Source: Acidobacteriota bacterium
GTDB taxonomy: Bacteria; Acidobacteriota; Terriglobia; Terriglobales; Acidobacteriaceae
Length of the DNA stretch: 64,000 nt
NCBI GenBank assembly: GCA_003224905.1
Contig: QIAA01000043.1
Location: 22,194 to 86,193 of the forward strand
Direction: 5' to 3'
The position numbers and the translations under genes are program-made. This document shows positions 1 to 8,045 of this stretch, piece after piece (position 1 is the first letter of the stretch; every line of letters begins with the position of its first letter). Below the pieces are notes generated by a model, which was not told the origin of the DNA, made no database searches, and saw only the letters and a program-made list of their open reading frames with translations.

Positions 1-546
1 GTCGGCCAACTGATCTGCTTCCTGCTCAAATCGATCCTTCGATGGACCGATCTCCAATTGGTATTGGACGGCAGAAGAACTCTGATTCTGCTGCTGCATC
101 ACATGGGTCAGTTCGTGAGCGAGAAGTCGCTTGCCACGACCATTTGAAGGCGCATACTGCCCGGCGCCGAACACGATATTGTTTCCAACCGCATAAGCCA
201 GAGCATTGACGGCGCGCGCTGACGCTGCCGCCTGTGCATCGTTGTGCACCCGAACGCGGGTGAAGTCGTGACCAAAACGTGGTTCAAAAAAGGCACGCGT
301 GTCATCCTCCAGCGGTTGCCCGGGCGTGCCCAAGACGTCATGCACGATAGGAGGCACCCCCGACGGCTCGCCTTGACCGTCGGCGTGGCGTTGCAGTGAG
401 GTCTTCTTTTTCTTGCACTCCTCGCACTCCGCGCCTCCGATAGTGTGCTGTCCGCAGTCGCAGGTGCGCTGCAGAACTGGGCCACGCACCGGCGTGATGG
501 CCGGAATGGGAACTGCAATAGTCGGCGTTATCGTGCGCGTGCTCAC
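1..546 (-). CDS. DUF4157-domain eCIS-associated protein (3' end beyond window)
   Basis: This is the last visible gene of the eCIS operon and runs off the left edge. The start is read as GTG at 546, which overlaps the stop of the preceding small gene (GTGA), so translation is probably coupled. After about 25 residues there is a compact Cys cluster (CDCGQ ... CEECKKKK), likely a zinc site. The DUF4157 core follows, with the typical sequence FEPRFGHDFTRVRVHND, then AVGNNIVFG and the metalloprotease-like motif HELTHVMQQ at about residues 144-152. DUF4157 proteins are frequent partners or cargo of contractile injection systems. Whether the HExxH is catalytic cannot be told here. Family assignment is firm; the role as effector or peptidase is inference. 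Confidence 0.9.
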   Translation of the reverse strand, partial: MSTRTITPTIAVPIPAITPVRGPVLQRTCDCGQHTIGGAECEECKKKKTSLQRHADGQGEPSGVPPIVHDVLGTPGQPLEDDTRAFFEPRFGHDFTRVRVHNDAQAAASARAVNALAYAVGNNIVFGAGQYAPSNGRGKRLLAHELTHVMQQQNQSSSAVQYQLEIGPSKDRFEQEADQLAD

Positions 547-800
547 TTCGGCGCTCCGATCCCGCGGTATACAGCGCCCGCAAGTTGCGTTCCCAATCTC
601 TGCGGATCACGGCCGCCATCAAGCGTGATGGCGCCGGCACGCAACTGTGGCAACGCGCCACCACCGCGAAGCTCGTTGCGCAAGCCCCCTTCGCTGAACA
701 AACGCGTCAGTTCCCTCTCCATCGCTTTCCGCAGACCTCTGGTGTGATCGACTGGAATTCCTTCCAGAATGACGCGCTCGATGTAAACGCGTATGCTCAT
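543..800 (-). CDS. Small conserved eCIS-operon protein (85 aa)
   Basis: A basic 85-residue protein without signal peptide or membrane segment. It begins MSIRVYIERVILEGIPVD and continues with an amphipathic helix (LRKAMERELTRLF) and a glycine-rich tail. Its ATG overlaps the stop of the ATPase gene by 4 bases, and its stop overlaps the start of the DUF4157 gene. Small proteins with an 'IERLVLDGLP'-like beginning commonly sit between the AAA ATPase and DUF4157 genes of eCIS loci. The precise function is not known to me. The tight coupling on both sides makes it a real gene despite its size. Confidence 0.8.
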   Translation of the reverse strand: MSIRVYIERVILEGIPVDHTRGLRKAMERELTRLFSEGGLRNELRGGGALPQLRAGAITLDGGRDPQRLGTQLAGAVYRGIGAPK

Positions 801-2929
801 GCGACCGCCTCACCCGGTTCTTGCCAGCGGAAGTCCGCTTCGTTGATGGGCCGCTCGATTTTGCGAAATTCCGCCCGTGCCGCAGTCAATACCAACGGCA
901 TACTTACCGGCGAATTCGTGCGCGCCGCGAGAAACGCCGCATTGATGGTGATGTTGTGGATGTGCCCTCCGGTAATGTTCAATCGCGCCAGCCGGTCATA
1001 GTCGAGTCCAACTTTTGGAATATCCGCCGGAAAAACTTTTTGCCATATCGCCTTGCGTTCGGCGACGCCGGAAAATGGGAAGCGGACGATGAACCTCAAG
1101 CGGCGCAGAAAAGCGGGATCGAGCGCGCTCTTCATATTTGTAGCGAGAATGGCGAGCCCCCGATAGGCCTCCATACGCTGCAGCAGATAGTTGATCTCGA
1201 TATTTGCGTAACGATCATGACTGTCGCTGACTTCGCTACGCTTGCCGAACAGAGCGTCGGCCTCGTCGAAGAAGAGGATGGCGCCTCCGCTCTCTGCGGC
1301 ATCGAACAAGCGGCGGAGATTTTTTTCCGTCTCGCCGATGTATTTGCTGATGACCGCCGAGAGATCAATGCGGTAGAGATTCATGCGCAGTTCGTGGGCG
1401 ATCACTTCCGCAGCCATGGTCTTTCCTGTGCCGCTCTCGCCAGAGAACAACGCGCTGATGCCCAGTCCACGGCTCATTTTTTGACCGAATCCCCACTTTT
1501 CATAGACCGTAGTTCGGTGCGCCACTTGTTCGGCGATCTGATGCAAGAGGGCCGACTCGGCAGTTGGCAGGACTATGTCATTCCAAGTGGCCTTCGGCTC
1601 GATGCGCTCAGCCAGGATGTCCAATTGCGGCCGTGTACTCGCCAGGCATGCTTCCCACAGCCGCTCGTGAAGGCCGCTTTGATCATCCCCCTGAAACGAG
1701 AGCGCGTCTCGAGCCAACTGCCGGATGGCGGTGAAGCCAAGGTTGAACTGTGCTGCCAATTGCCCGGGACTTTCTCCTGCCGCCAACCCGAGCGCTGCCG
1801 CCCATGCTGCAGACTGCTCCGCTGACGTAGGCTTCGCTACATCGATCGAGAAGTTGGCTTTGTGGAGCCCGGGCCAGGAGTCACGCGTGTCCAGAAAGAC
1901 CGCTCCCTCCAGCCGCTCCAGCAGACGAGTGACAGGAGAGGATTGTCCAGGGGCGCTCGTTTCCGCGCCGGAGGCGAGACTATCCACGTATAGTGCCAAA
2001 GGCAGGAGCAGGCTTTCGCGCTGCCAAAGACGGGCGAGGGTTTCAATATCTGCAGCCTGCGTCGGCAACAACATCGCCGGCAGGCGATAGATCTGCAAAC
2101 CAATGGATACGGCAACTTCGCTGGCGATGAGTTGTTTACTTGGGACATCACTCCCAAGCAACTGCATGACCGGGAGGCTGCGATTGGCTTCAGTGAGCTT
2201 CAGGCGACGCACAATTGTGTCTACGACCTGACGGTGCGATGCCGGGAGATCCGCGGTGATCGGCAGCTCGATCGGAGTAAGGAGCGGCAGCAGGCGGTCA
2301 TCCAGATAGTTGAGGCCTTTGCTGTAATTGACGATGCGTTCATCGGCGCGAAGCGCGCTTGAAGTGAGGGCCTGGCTTCCGGCCTGCGTAATCTCGATCA
2401 GGCGCCAGTAGCGCAGCGGGCGCTCCGGCGAGAGCGCATCCCATGACGCTTCATCGAGCAGCGAGAAGGCGAGAGCAAATGTCGGGTAGGGCCGCGCCGG
2501 ATTTTTCTGGCAGCGCGCGCACAGGTCGGCGATACCGCTATCGAGCTCCATTCCCAGGCACAGGATGAGCAGTTGTTGCTCGAACTGCGAGAGGCCAAGT
2601 CTCTGGGCAAGAATCAGGAGCGCAGGAGGTGGACCCATCTCTGCGGCCGCCTGGAGCTCAGTCGCGGCCTGCCTCACGCGTTCATTCCCACGGGATCCGA
2701 TCGTCAAGCGCAGGTTTGCAGTTCGCGCCGGGAGTTCGGCGCTACGGCCGCGCCACTGACGCCAGATGGATTTTTGCTGCTCTTGCCGCGCCGGAGCCAT
2801 GGGAAGCGCTATGACGCCGTGATCTTCCGGCTGCTGTTCCGCGAGCTGTTCCATACACGCGCGCAGCCATGCCAGTGCCGCCGAGAGATAGCGCGTGTTG
2901 CCCTTTTGCCACGCGGTTCCGTTGTTCAT
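797..2929 (-). CDS. AAA+ ATPase of the contractile injection system (Afp15/Pvc15-like)
   Basis: A 710-residue protein. The N-terminal half is helical and poorly conserved; the C-terminal third is a classic AAA module. Walker A is GESGTGKT near residue 498, Walker B ILFFDEADALFG near 553, followed by a sensor segment (ILATNMKSALDPAFLRRLRF near 605) containing the arginine finger. This is the family of the Afp15/Pvc15 ATPase, needed for particle assembly in characterised eCIS (established for the family). The start overlaps the DUF4255 stop by 4 bases and the stop overlaps the next gene by 4, so it sits within one translational unit. Confidence 0.92.
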   Translation of the reverse strand: MNNGTAWQKGNTRYLSAALAWLRACMEQLAEQQPEDHGVIALPMAPARQEQQKSIWRQWRGRSAELPARTANLRLTIGSRGNERVRQAATELQAAAEMGPPPALLILAQRLGLSQFEQQLLILCLGMELDSGIADLCARCQKNPARPYPTFALAFSLLDEASWDALSPERPLRYWRLIEITQAGSQALTSSALRADERIVNYSKGLNYLDDRLLPLLTPIELPITADLPASHRQVVDTIVRRLKLTEANRSLPVMQLLGSDVPSKQLIASEVAVSIGLQIYRLPAMLLPTQAADIETLARLWQRESLLLPLALYVDSLASGAETSAPGQSSPVTRLLERLEGAVFLDTRDSWPGLHKANFSIDVAKPTSAEQSAAWAAALGLAAGESPGQLAAQFNLGFTAIRQLARDALSFQGDDQSGLHERLWEACLASTRPQLDILAERIEPKATWNDIVLPTAESALLHQIAEQVAHRTTVYEKWGFGQKMSRGLGISALFSGESGTGKTMAAEVIAHELRMNLYRIDLSAVISKYIGETEKNLRRLFDAAESGGAILFFDEADALFGKRSEVSDSHDRYANIEINYLLQRMEAYRGLAILATNMKSALDPAFLRRLRFIVRFPFSGVAERKAIWQKVFPADIPKVGLDYDRLARLNITGGHIHNITINAAFLAARTNSPVSMPLVLTAARAEFRKIERPINEADFRWQEPGEAVA

Positions 2930-4158
2930 GTCACCGTAACCTTTTGTGTCGGGTCGAAGGCGGGCGGAACCACCGCCCGGTTGACCAGCAGGCTATCGAC
3001 GCCATCGACGCGCAGGCGCACAAAGTAGTCGCCGGCGAGAAGGTTCTCTGCCTGAAAAGTTAGCGTTGGTGTCCGTGTAAGATGCGGCTGCGCAAGTATC
3101 TCCCGGTCTCCGAGAAGCAGAGAGGCACGCTGTTCTGGCCGCACTTCGGGGTTGCACGCCGCGGTGTAGGTGACGCTGGGCCCTGCGGCAGTCGCGGGCG
3201 TGACGGTAATCCTCGGTGCCAGCGCCAGAGATACCTGATTTGTGGTACGGCGGAATGTTTCCGTAGGCCGCTGCGCGCTCACGCTGACCGTGTAGAACCC
3301 CGCAGGCCAATTCGCGGGTGCGTTCGGGAGCTGCACGGCAACCTGAACATCGGTTCCACCCGGTTGGGGAGCAACTTCGACGGGGGCACTCAAGAGCGGA
3401 TGATTGAAAACCACGCCTACATTTGTGCCACTCAGGTTTGTTCCTGTAAGAACCACAATGTCGCCAAGCCGGGCGGCCGGCTGGCGGTTGGGGAACTGAA
3501 TCTGATCGAGCGACGGAAACGGCGGAAGCAAGCTAGCCTGAGAAGACACTCCCTTATCGCCAGGCCCTCGTGTGAGTACTGGGAGCGGGGTCCTCTTCGG
3601 CTGCATACTTTCGATGAGGGCCACCGAAACTTCGTATCCGACGGAAAGACGGTATTGGGTAACGAGGCCGGACCAGAGCTTCGATATCTCCTCCAGTGAC
3701 ATGGGCTGCAGGGTGATACGGATACGCTCAACTTGCTTGTCCAAATCGCCTCCGGGGAGTGAGACGGCGGTGGCGGCGCGAATCTCGTCGGGACCGAGCA
3801 AGGCGTGATCGAAAAGAATGCTCATTGCGCGACCGAGCAAATGATGCCCGAAGGGAAGCGCGGTGTCGTTGTCTCTTCCGAATGCGGTTACCAGATAGTG
3901 CAGGGTCAGGGCGAGAGGCGCATTTGCGGTCTCTCCAGACGCAACCTGATTCGGAATGTTCATGTTGCGCCACGCGGCATTGGGCAGAATCTGGTAGAGA
4001 AAAATATTCAGTTGATTGGCGTTATTCGTGCCGCGTGCTTTGTCGGGCGGCAGAATGGTAACCGTGGTGTCGGCCAGATCGGGATCTGCGACAATGCCGG
4101 TTCCGAGAATGGCCTGAAGCGTCATGGTGATGGCGGCAATTGAGAGCGGATTACTCAA
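2926..4158 (-). CDS. DUF4255 (Pvc16/Afp16 N-terminal-like) tail terminator protein with TIG-type C-terminus
   Basis: A 410-residue protein starting at TTG, which overlaps the upstream stop (TTGA). Residues 1-190 match the DUF4255 pattern: an SIAAIT start, a conserved FLYQILPNAAWRN segment, LTLHYLVTAFG, and LLGRAMSILFDH. Afp16/Pvc16 proteins cap the tube and sheath and set tail length (family knowledge). The C-terminal half contains Ig/TIG-like beta sandwich sequence (GDIVVLTGTNLSGTNVGVVF, then FYTVSVSAQ), an extension seen in many environmental eCIS homologues and possibly used for surface or partner binding. It is flanked by coupled genes on both sides. Confidence 0.88.
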   Translation of the reverse strand: MSNPLSIAAITMTLQAILGTGIVADPDLADTTVTILPPDKARGTNNANQLNIFLYQILPNAAWRNMNIPNQVASGETANAPLALTLHYLVTAFGRDNDTALPFGHHLLGRAMSILFDHALLGPDEIRAATAVSLPGGDLDKQVERIRITLQPMSLEEISKLWSGLVTQYRLSVGYEVSVALIESMQPKRTPLPVLTRGPGDKGVSSQASLLPPFPSLDQIQFPNRQPAARLGDIVVLTGTNLSGTNVGVVFNHPLLSAPVEVAPQPGGTDVQVAVQLPNAPANWPAGFYTVSVSAQRPTETFRRTTNQVSLALAPRITVTPATAAGPSVTYTAACNPEVRPEQRASLLLGDREILAQPHLTRTPTLTFQAENLLAGDYFVRLRVDGVDSLLVNRAVVPPAFDPTQKVTVT

Positions 4159-4964
4159 TGGCCACCTCGTCGAGCGCGACGCCGCAGGTACTCTTCAAGG
4201 CTCATTACTGAGGAGGTGGAGCGTGATGAACGGGTAGGCACGTTTTCCGCGTTGGCGCGCACTTCAATGCGACCGATGGTGACGTGAATATCTGGTTCTG
4301 GCGCGACTGCGAGTGAGGAGGTCTCCTGAACCTGCGTTTGCGGCACGTGCTTGCGGAGCACGACGGAGTTGCGTAATTCGACAGCGAGAGACGCTGCAGT
4401 TCTGGAAGGCACCAGCGGTCTCTGCTGGTTCCACTCCGAATCGCGCGTGCGCAAAGCTGAAAATGGAGACGACGATTCGGGCACGCGCATTGCTGAGACA
4501 GGTGTAGGCTCCGGTCGCAAAGCAGGCTGCGCGTCATGCCACTCTGGACTGGGCAGTCGTGAATCCATTTGTTGACCATTAAGGGCCACCGGTACAGGCT
4601 CATCAGCATCTCGGAATTCCTTGGTCGACGCAGGCGACAGCGTTTCCATTTCATGCTTCAGGGCTCCATCTCTGGTGAGCCGTGCTGGAAGGTTGTTCTG
4701 GCCGTGTCCAAATTCTGCTGCCTCTGCACGGTCAGAAGAATGTGTGGGCAGTCGTGGCTGACGGTTACCTTGTTCGGTCGCGGCTGGCATCTCGCGGTCC
4801 GCTTCAATTGCGACTGAAATCTCTGCCGCCTGTATCGCGTCTGCTTCCAAAGCGAGGGGTGTCGGTTCCGGGCGAAGGGGCTCGAATAGCGAGGCGGTGC
4901 GAGGGCGTATGGCCGGGGCCGTGCCGAAGCTTCTCGCCACGATACTGGTCAGGAAGTCCGTCAT
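4155..4964 (-). CDS. Pro/Glu-rich linker protein of the eCIS operon with a C-terminal IGRIEVRA motif
   Basis: A 269-residue protein beginning MTDFLTSIVARSFG. The start is set at ATG 4964 because it overlaps the stop of the zinc-ribbon gene (ATGA); an in-frame extension to 5135 would lie inside that gene. The middle is low-complexity, rich in Pro, Glu, Arg and Ser, and predicted disordered. The end carries HVTIGRIEVRA followed by MSLEEYLRRRARRG. This short beta-strand plus helix signature recurs at the C-termini of otherwise unrelated hypothetical proteins in eCIS loci, as far as I recall. A structural or scaffold role is likely but unproven. Confidence 0.75.
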   Translation of the reverse strand: MTDFLTSIVARSFGTAPAIRPRTASLFEPLRPEPTPLALEADAIQAAEISVAIEADREMPAATEQGNRQPRLPTHSSDRAEAAEFGHGQNNLPARLTRDGALKHEMETLSPASTKEFRDADEPVPVALNGQQMDSRLPSPEWHDAQPALRPEPTPVSAMRVPESSSPFSALRTRDSEWNQQRPLVPSRTAASLAVELRNSVVLRKHVPQTQVQETSSLAVAPEPDIHVTIGRIEVRANAENVPTRSSRSTSSVMSLEEYLRRRARRGGH

Positions 4965-5704
4965 GCTTGCGCCATGGTCAAGTAAATCTGCCGACGGCCG
5001 GGGCTCAACGCCAGAACATCGCTCTCGCGCCATCCATATGCGCTCGCGAGGGCATGTACATCGTGCAGAGTGCGGCGTGCCCACGCATCGATCTCGGTCC
5101 AAAAAAACGACACGATATCGAACACCTCGGTCCACTGGTGGCGGCAGTCAGGACAGCCGAGGTCAATGCGCACATCGGCTTGCGGGTCGCTGGCAGCAAT
5201 TCGCCGGACGACTAACTCGGCGACGTTCTCAGGCAATTGTTCCGCGGGGACGGCCTGGCCCTGACGGCGTGCTTCGAGCACACAGCGTTCGAACAATCTT
5301 CCGCGCCTGGCAGCGCTTTCCAATCCAACACAGGCCAAAAGATCTTCGCTGTTCGGGGGCCTGCAACGAATTTCGTGGTCGCCTGCCGCAACTTCAATCT
5401 CCCGTCCGGCAGCGGCATCAGACCTGTAACTCGGAGAAGATCGCAGACTTCCGGCAGGCACCGCCATTTCCAACGACTGCCCACAATGTGGACAGGTAGC
5501 CACAAGCGCCAGGTCGGGACCAAAAACCCACTCGCGCAACTGCAGCAGGCTGGCATCGCGGCGGCCGAGACTGACGCCAGCCAGTGTCGCCGGCGAGCAT
5601 TCAGGGGTGGCGGCCGAGAGCAGGGCCAGCGCTCGCTCAAACGGGCGTGCCGACCAACCCCGCTCCCACACGGCCAACAGTTCTGACACCGAGAGTGGGC
5701 GCAT
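4961..5704 (-). CDS. Zinc-ribbon T4-like baseplate/tail assembly protein
   Basis: A 247-residue protein. Two Cys pairs are visible, CPHCG near residue 71 and CPDC near residue 185, together enough for one zinc-ribbon site. The final segment (FWTEIDAWARRTLHDVHALA, then YGWRESDVLALSPGRRQIYL) matches the C-terminal signature of proteins named T4-family baseplate hub assembly chaperones. It lies 6 bases after the tube gene and overlaps the next gene by 4. The family resemblance is from memory of the C-terminal motif, so the exact structural role (chaperone or baseplate part) is uncertain; membership of the operon is clear. Confidence 0.75.
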   Translation of the reverse strand: MRPLSVSELLAVWERGWSARPFERALALLSAATPECSPATLAGVSLGRRDASLLQLREWVFGPDLALVATCPHCGQSLEMAVPAGSLRSSPSYRSDAAAGREIEVAAGDHEIRCRPPNSEDLLACVGLESAARRGRLFERCVLEARRQGQAVPAEQLPENVAELVVRRIAASDPQADVRIDLGCPDCRHQWTEVFDIVSFFWTEIDAWARRTLHDVHALASAYGWRESDVLALSPGRRQIYLTMAQA

Positions 5705-5710
5705 GGGGCG

Positions 5711-6241
5711 TCACCCTACTGCCGGTACCGTGAACGAAGGTTCGGTCGGCTCCGTCACGTTTTCATCGCGTTCCCAACCCTCGTTCTCCAACTTGATGTG
5801 CTGGATAGCCACCGCATTGGCATTGGCATCCAGGTCGGGCGTCGCCTGATACTCCGACACCCAGCAGCGATAGACTTTGTAGGCGATGGCCAATTGACCA
5901 GCTTCGTTGTATACCTCGATGGTGATGTCCTTGCGGAAGTCCTTGAGCGAGATCTCGGCGCCCAGTCCAGCTTTGATGTGCCATACTTTGTTGGCCCACT
6001 TTTCAAATTCCAAGTCATGAGTGACGCCGCGCTCCAGCGTGATGGCGTCATATTCTGTACGCCCCGGTGACTTGCGGCTGCTCGAGGGGTCCCCACCTTC
6101 GCGGTGTTTCACCACTTCGGTGGTGCGCTTGAGCATCCCGCACTTGCTGACGCCGGCGACGTATTTGCCGTCCCACTTGACCCGAAATTTGAAATTCTTG
6201 TAAGGATCGAAGCGTTGCGGATTGGCAGTAAACTGCGCCAT
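5711..6241 (-). CDS. Contractile tail tube protein (T4 gp19 / Afp1-like)
   Basis: A 176-residue protein typical of the gp19-type tube family. It has the N-terminal segment FDPYKNFKFRVKWDGKYVAG, then GMLKRTTEVVKHREGGDPS, and the central TLERGVTHDLEFEKWANKVW. Subunits form hexameric rings stacked into the inner tube driven out by sheath contraction (family knowledge). A GGAGGAAT ribosome site precedes the ATG. It follows the sheath gene after 12 bases, the usual order. Only one tube gene is visible here; most eCIS have a second tube or adaptor gene, which may lie beyond the window edge. Confidence 0.93.
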   Translation of the reverse strand: MAQFTANPQRFDPYKNFKFRVKWDGKYVAGVSKCGMLKRTTEVVKHREGGDPSSSRKSPGRTEYDAITLERGVTHDLEFEKWANKVWHIKAGLGAEISLKDFRKDITIEVYNEAGQLAIAYKVYRCWVSEYQATPDLDANANAVAIQHIKLENEGWERDENVTEPTEPSFTVPAVG

Positions 6242-6253
6242 GAGAATTCCTCC

Positions 6254-7879
6254 TTACGTCGCGATCTGGCCAGCCATTTGTTGGATCTTGACCACCACAA
6301 ATTCAGCGGGTTTCAGAGGGGCAAAGCCAACCAGGATGTTGACGATGCCCAGATTGATGTCGTTCTGCGTCGTAGTTTCCTTGTCGCACTTCACAAAATA
6401 GGCTTCGGCCGGCGTCTTTCCCTGGAAAGCGCCCTGGCGGAAGAGGTTTTGCATGAAGGCGCCGACGTTGAGCCGGATCTCGGCCCACAAGGGTTCGTCA
6501 TTCGGCTCGAATACCACCCACTTCAGAGCGCGGTAGAGGCTCTCCTCAAGAAAAAGAGCTGTACGCCGCACGGGTATGTACTTCCATTCCGAGCCCGCCT
6601 CATCATTGCCCTGCATAGTGCGAGCCCCCCAGATCACGTTTCCGTAGACTTTAAAGTTACGAATGCAATTGACTCCCAACTGATTCAGGCGGCCGTTCTG
6701 AGCATCGTTGAGTGGAACGGCAACGCCTGAAGCGCCCACCAGATTCGCGTCAGTTCCTGCCGGTGCCTTCCACACTCCCCGCGTCCCATCCGTGCGGGCA
6801 TAGATGCCGGCAACAAAACCGCAGGGTGGGTAGTAGCTGGGGCGATTCTCATTCGCCGGGTCGGGCGCCTGCACCCAGGGATAGTAGAAAGCGGCGTTCT
6901 TACCTGTTGCCGGAGGACCGCTGAGGTTGTTGGGATTAGTAACGCCCGGATCGGAGTCGGCGATGAGGAAAGCCCGCCGAGGCTCGCAATATTTTTCTAG
7001 GTCATCAATGGTTGTCTGCACGATCTCACCGGGAACGCAGAGGAGATTGAACAGATCAATCTGGTCGAGCAAAGTCTTCGCGGCCGAGACCCCTGTGTCG
7101 AAAGCATTTCCAGTAGCTGTATTGGTGCTCGGGAGCAAAACCGGCCCATCCTCACCGCCTGTGAGTTTGGGAGAAGGGAGTGCGGTATCGCCAGGAACGG
7201 TGGTGCCTGTCACCGCAACAGTGACGAAGCTGGACTGCTTGTTGATCACGTCCGCCACATAGCGTCCTTTGGGGTCAGGGTTTAGGATGCCGAGGTTCTC
7301 GTACGATTCGACCACCGCTTCGGATGTGGCGCCTGCGGGTGCATAGACAACCTGAATTCGAAAACGCCCGGTGCTGCCACTCTGATTTTTGAGAGCGATG
7401 CCATAATCTTTTGACCAGGCGCCGGGGTTGACGGCATTAGCTGGGTTCCCATCGGACCCGACCGTTCCAGCTGTGAATGTCAGAGCACCGACTGATACGG
7501 AACCGGGAGCAGTGGGAGGTGGCGGAGCTGGAGTTGGTGTTGGAGTCGGAGTCGGAGTCGGAGTCGGCGTCGGTGTTGGAGTCGGCGTCGGTGTTGGAGT
7601 CGGAGTCGGAGTGTCGACCAGGCGCACGATATATGCCTGTTGCCCTCCATTGATAAAAAATTGTGAGACGGCGTATCCCAAATATGGGCTGCGGGCGTCG
7701 AAGCCGCCATACATGCGCTCGAAATCCGCCCAACTAAACACCAAACCGGCATATTTCGTTGGTCCCCTAGGGGCCCATCCCACAAACACAGTGATCGACG
7801 TCGCCACACCAGTGATCGTGCGTACGCCGCTCGGAATTTCTTCGATGTAAACTCCGGGATAGGAAAGTGCGACTGGCAT
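6254..7879 (-). CDS. Contractile tail sheath protein with a Thr-Pro repeat insert
   Basis: A 541-residue phage-tail-sheath family protein. The N-terminus is VALSYPGVYIEEIPSGVRTI, a hallmark of eCIS and phage sheaths. The C-terminal domain includes GVNCIRNFKVYGNVIWGART, LFLEESLYRALKWVVFEPND and the final VVKIQQMAGQ. Residues about 89-116 are an almost pure Thr-Pro repeat ending in a poly-Pro stretch, inserted just after the first conserved domain and followed by a serine/glycine-rich domain. A strong AAGGAGGATCG precedes the ATG. It is the first gene of the visible structural operon; the upstream spacer (7880-8045) should hold its promoter. Confidence 0.94.
   Translation of the reverse strand: MPVALSYPGVYIEEIPSGVRTITGVATSITVFVGWAPRGPTKYAGLVFSWADFERMYGGFDARSPYLGYAVSQFFINGGQQAYIVRLVDTPTPTPTPTPTPTPTPTPTPTPTPTPTPAPPPPTAPGSVSVGALTFTAGTVGSDGNPANAVNPGAWSKDYGIALKNQSGSTGRFRIQVVYAPAGATSEAVVESYENLGILNPDPKGRYVADVINKQSSFVTVAVTGTTVPGDTALPSPKLTGGEDGPVLLPSTNTATGNAFDTGVSAAKTLLDQIDLFNLLCVPGEIVQTTIDDLEKYCEPRRAFLIADSDPGVTNPNNLSGPPATGKNAAFYYPWVQAPDPANENRPSYYPPCGFVAGIYARTDGTRGVWKAPAGTDANLVGASGVAVPLNDAQNGRLNQLGVNCIRNFKVYGNVIWGARTMQGNDEAGSEWKYIPVRRTALFLEESLYRALKWVVFEPNDEPLWAEIRLNVGAFMQNLFRQGAFQGKTPAEAYFVKCDKETTTQNDINLGIVNILVGFAPLKPAEFVVVKIQQMAGQIAT
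7531..7612. repeat. Hexanucleotide-based tandem repeat inside the sheath gene
   Basis: About 82 bases of 6-bp units of the form GT(C/T)GG(A/C/T), read on the plus strand. A higher-order 24-bp period combines GTCGGC, GTCGGT, GTTGGA and GTCGGA. On the coding (minus) strand it encodes the Thr-Pro run of the sheath. Because units are multiples of three, copy number can change without breaking the frame. Confidence 0.9.
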
Positions 7880-8045
7880 CGATCCTCCTTCCGGGCAAGA
7901 CCTTCACGGCCCCACCACTGGTTAGTACCTGTTGACCCTGTCAGACGACTGTGCGATACCGGGGGAAACTGCGTCGCAGGTATTCAAACGTAAGTAGAAA
8001 TCTGGCGCTAGGAATTTGTTGCACACGGAATAGCAGTTTGTTGCG
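7880..8045 (-). promoter_or_regulatory. Leader/spacer upstream of the eCIS sheath gene
   Basis: 166 bases between the AraC-type regulator and the sheath gene. On the coding strand it ends with AAGGAGGATCG as ribosome site. Two GCAACAAA copies about 24 bases apart lie near the distal end (coding-strand sequence at 8012-8045). No convincing -35/-10 pair was seen. It is the only spacer long enough to hold a dedicated promoter for the eCIS genes. Confidence 0.35.

Noticed and set aside
108..664. Two minus-strand frames at the left edge with Cys- and Arg-rich translation
   Set aside because: They are out of frame with the DUF4157 coding sequence, which explains the region fully through HELTHVMQQ and neighbouring motifs.
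7428..7850. Plus-strand frame with long Val-Gly repeats opposite the sheath gene
   Set aside because: It is the complement of the Thr-Pro microsatellite and has no ribosome site or conserved start; a shadow of the sheath gene.
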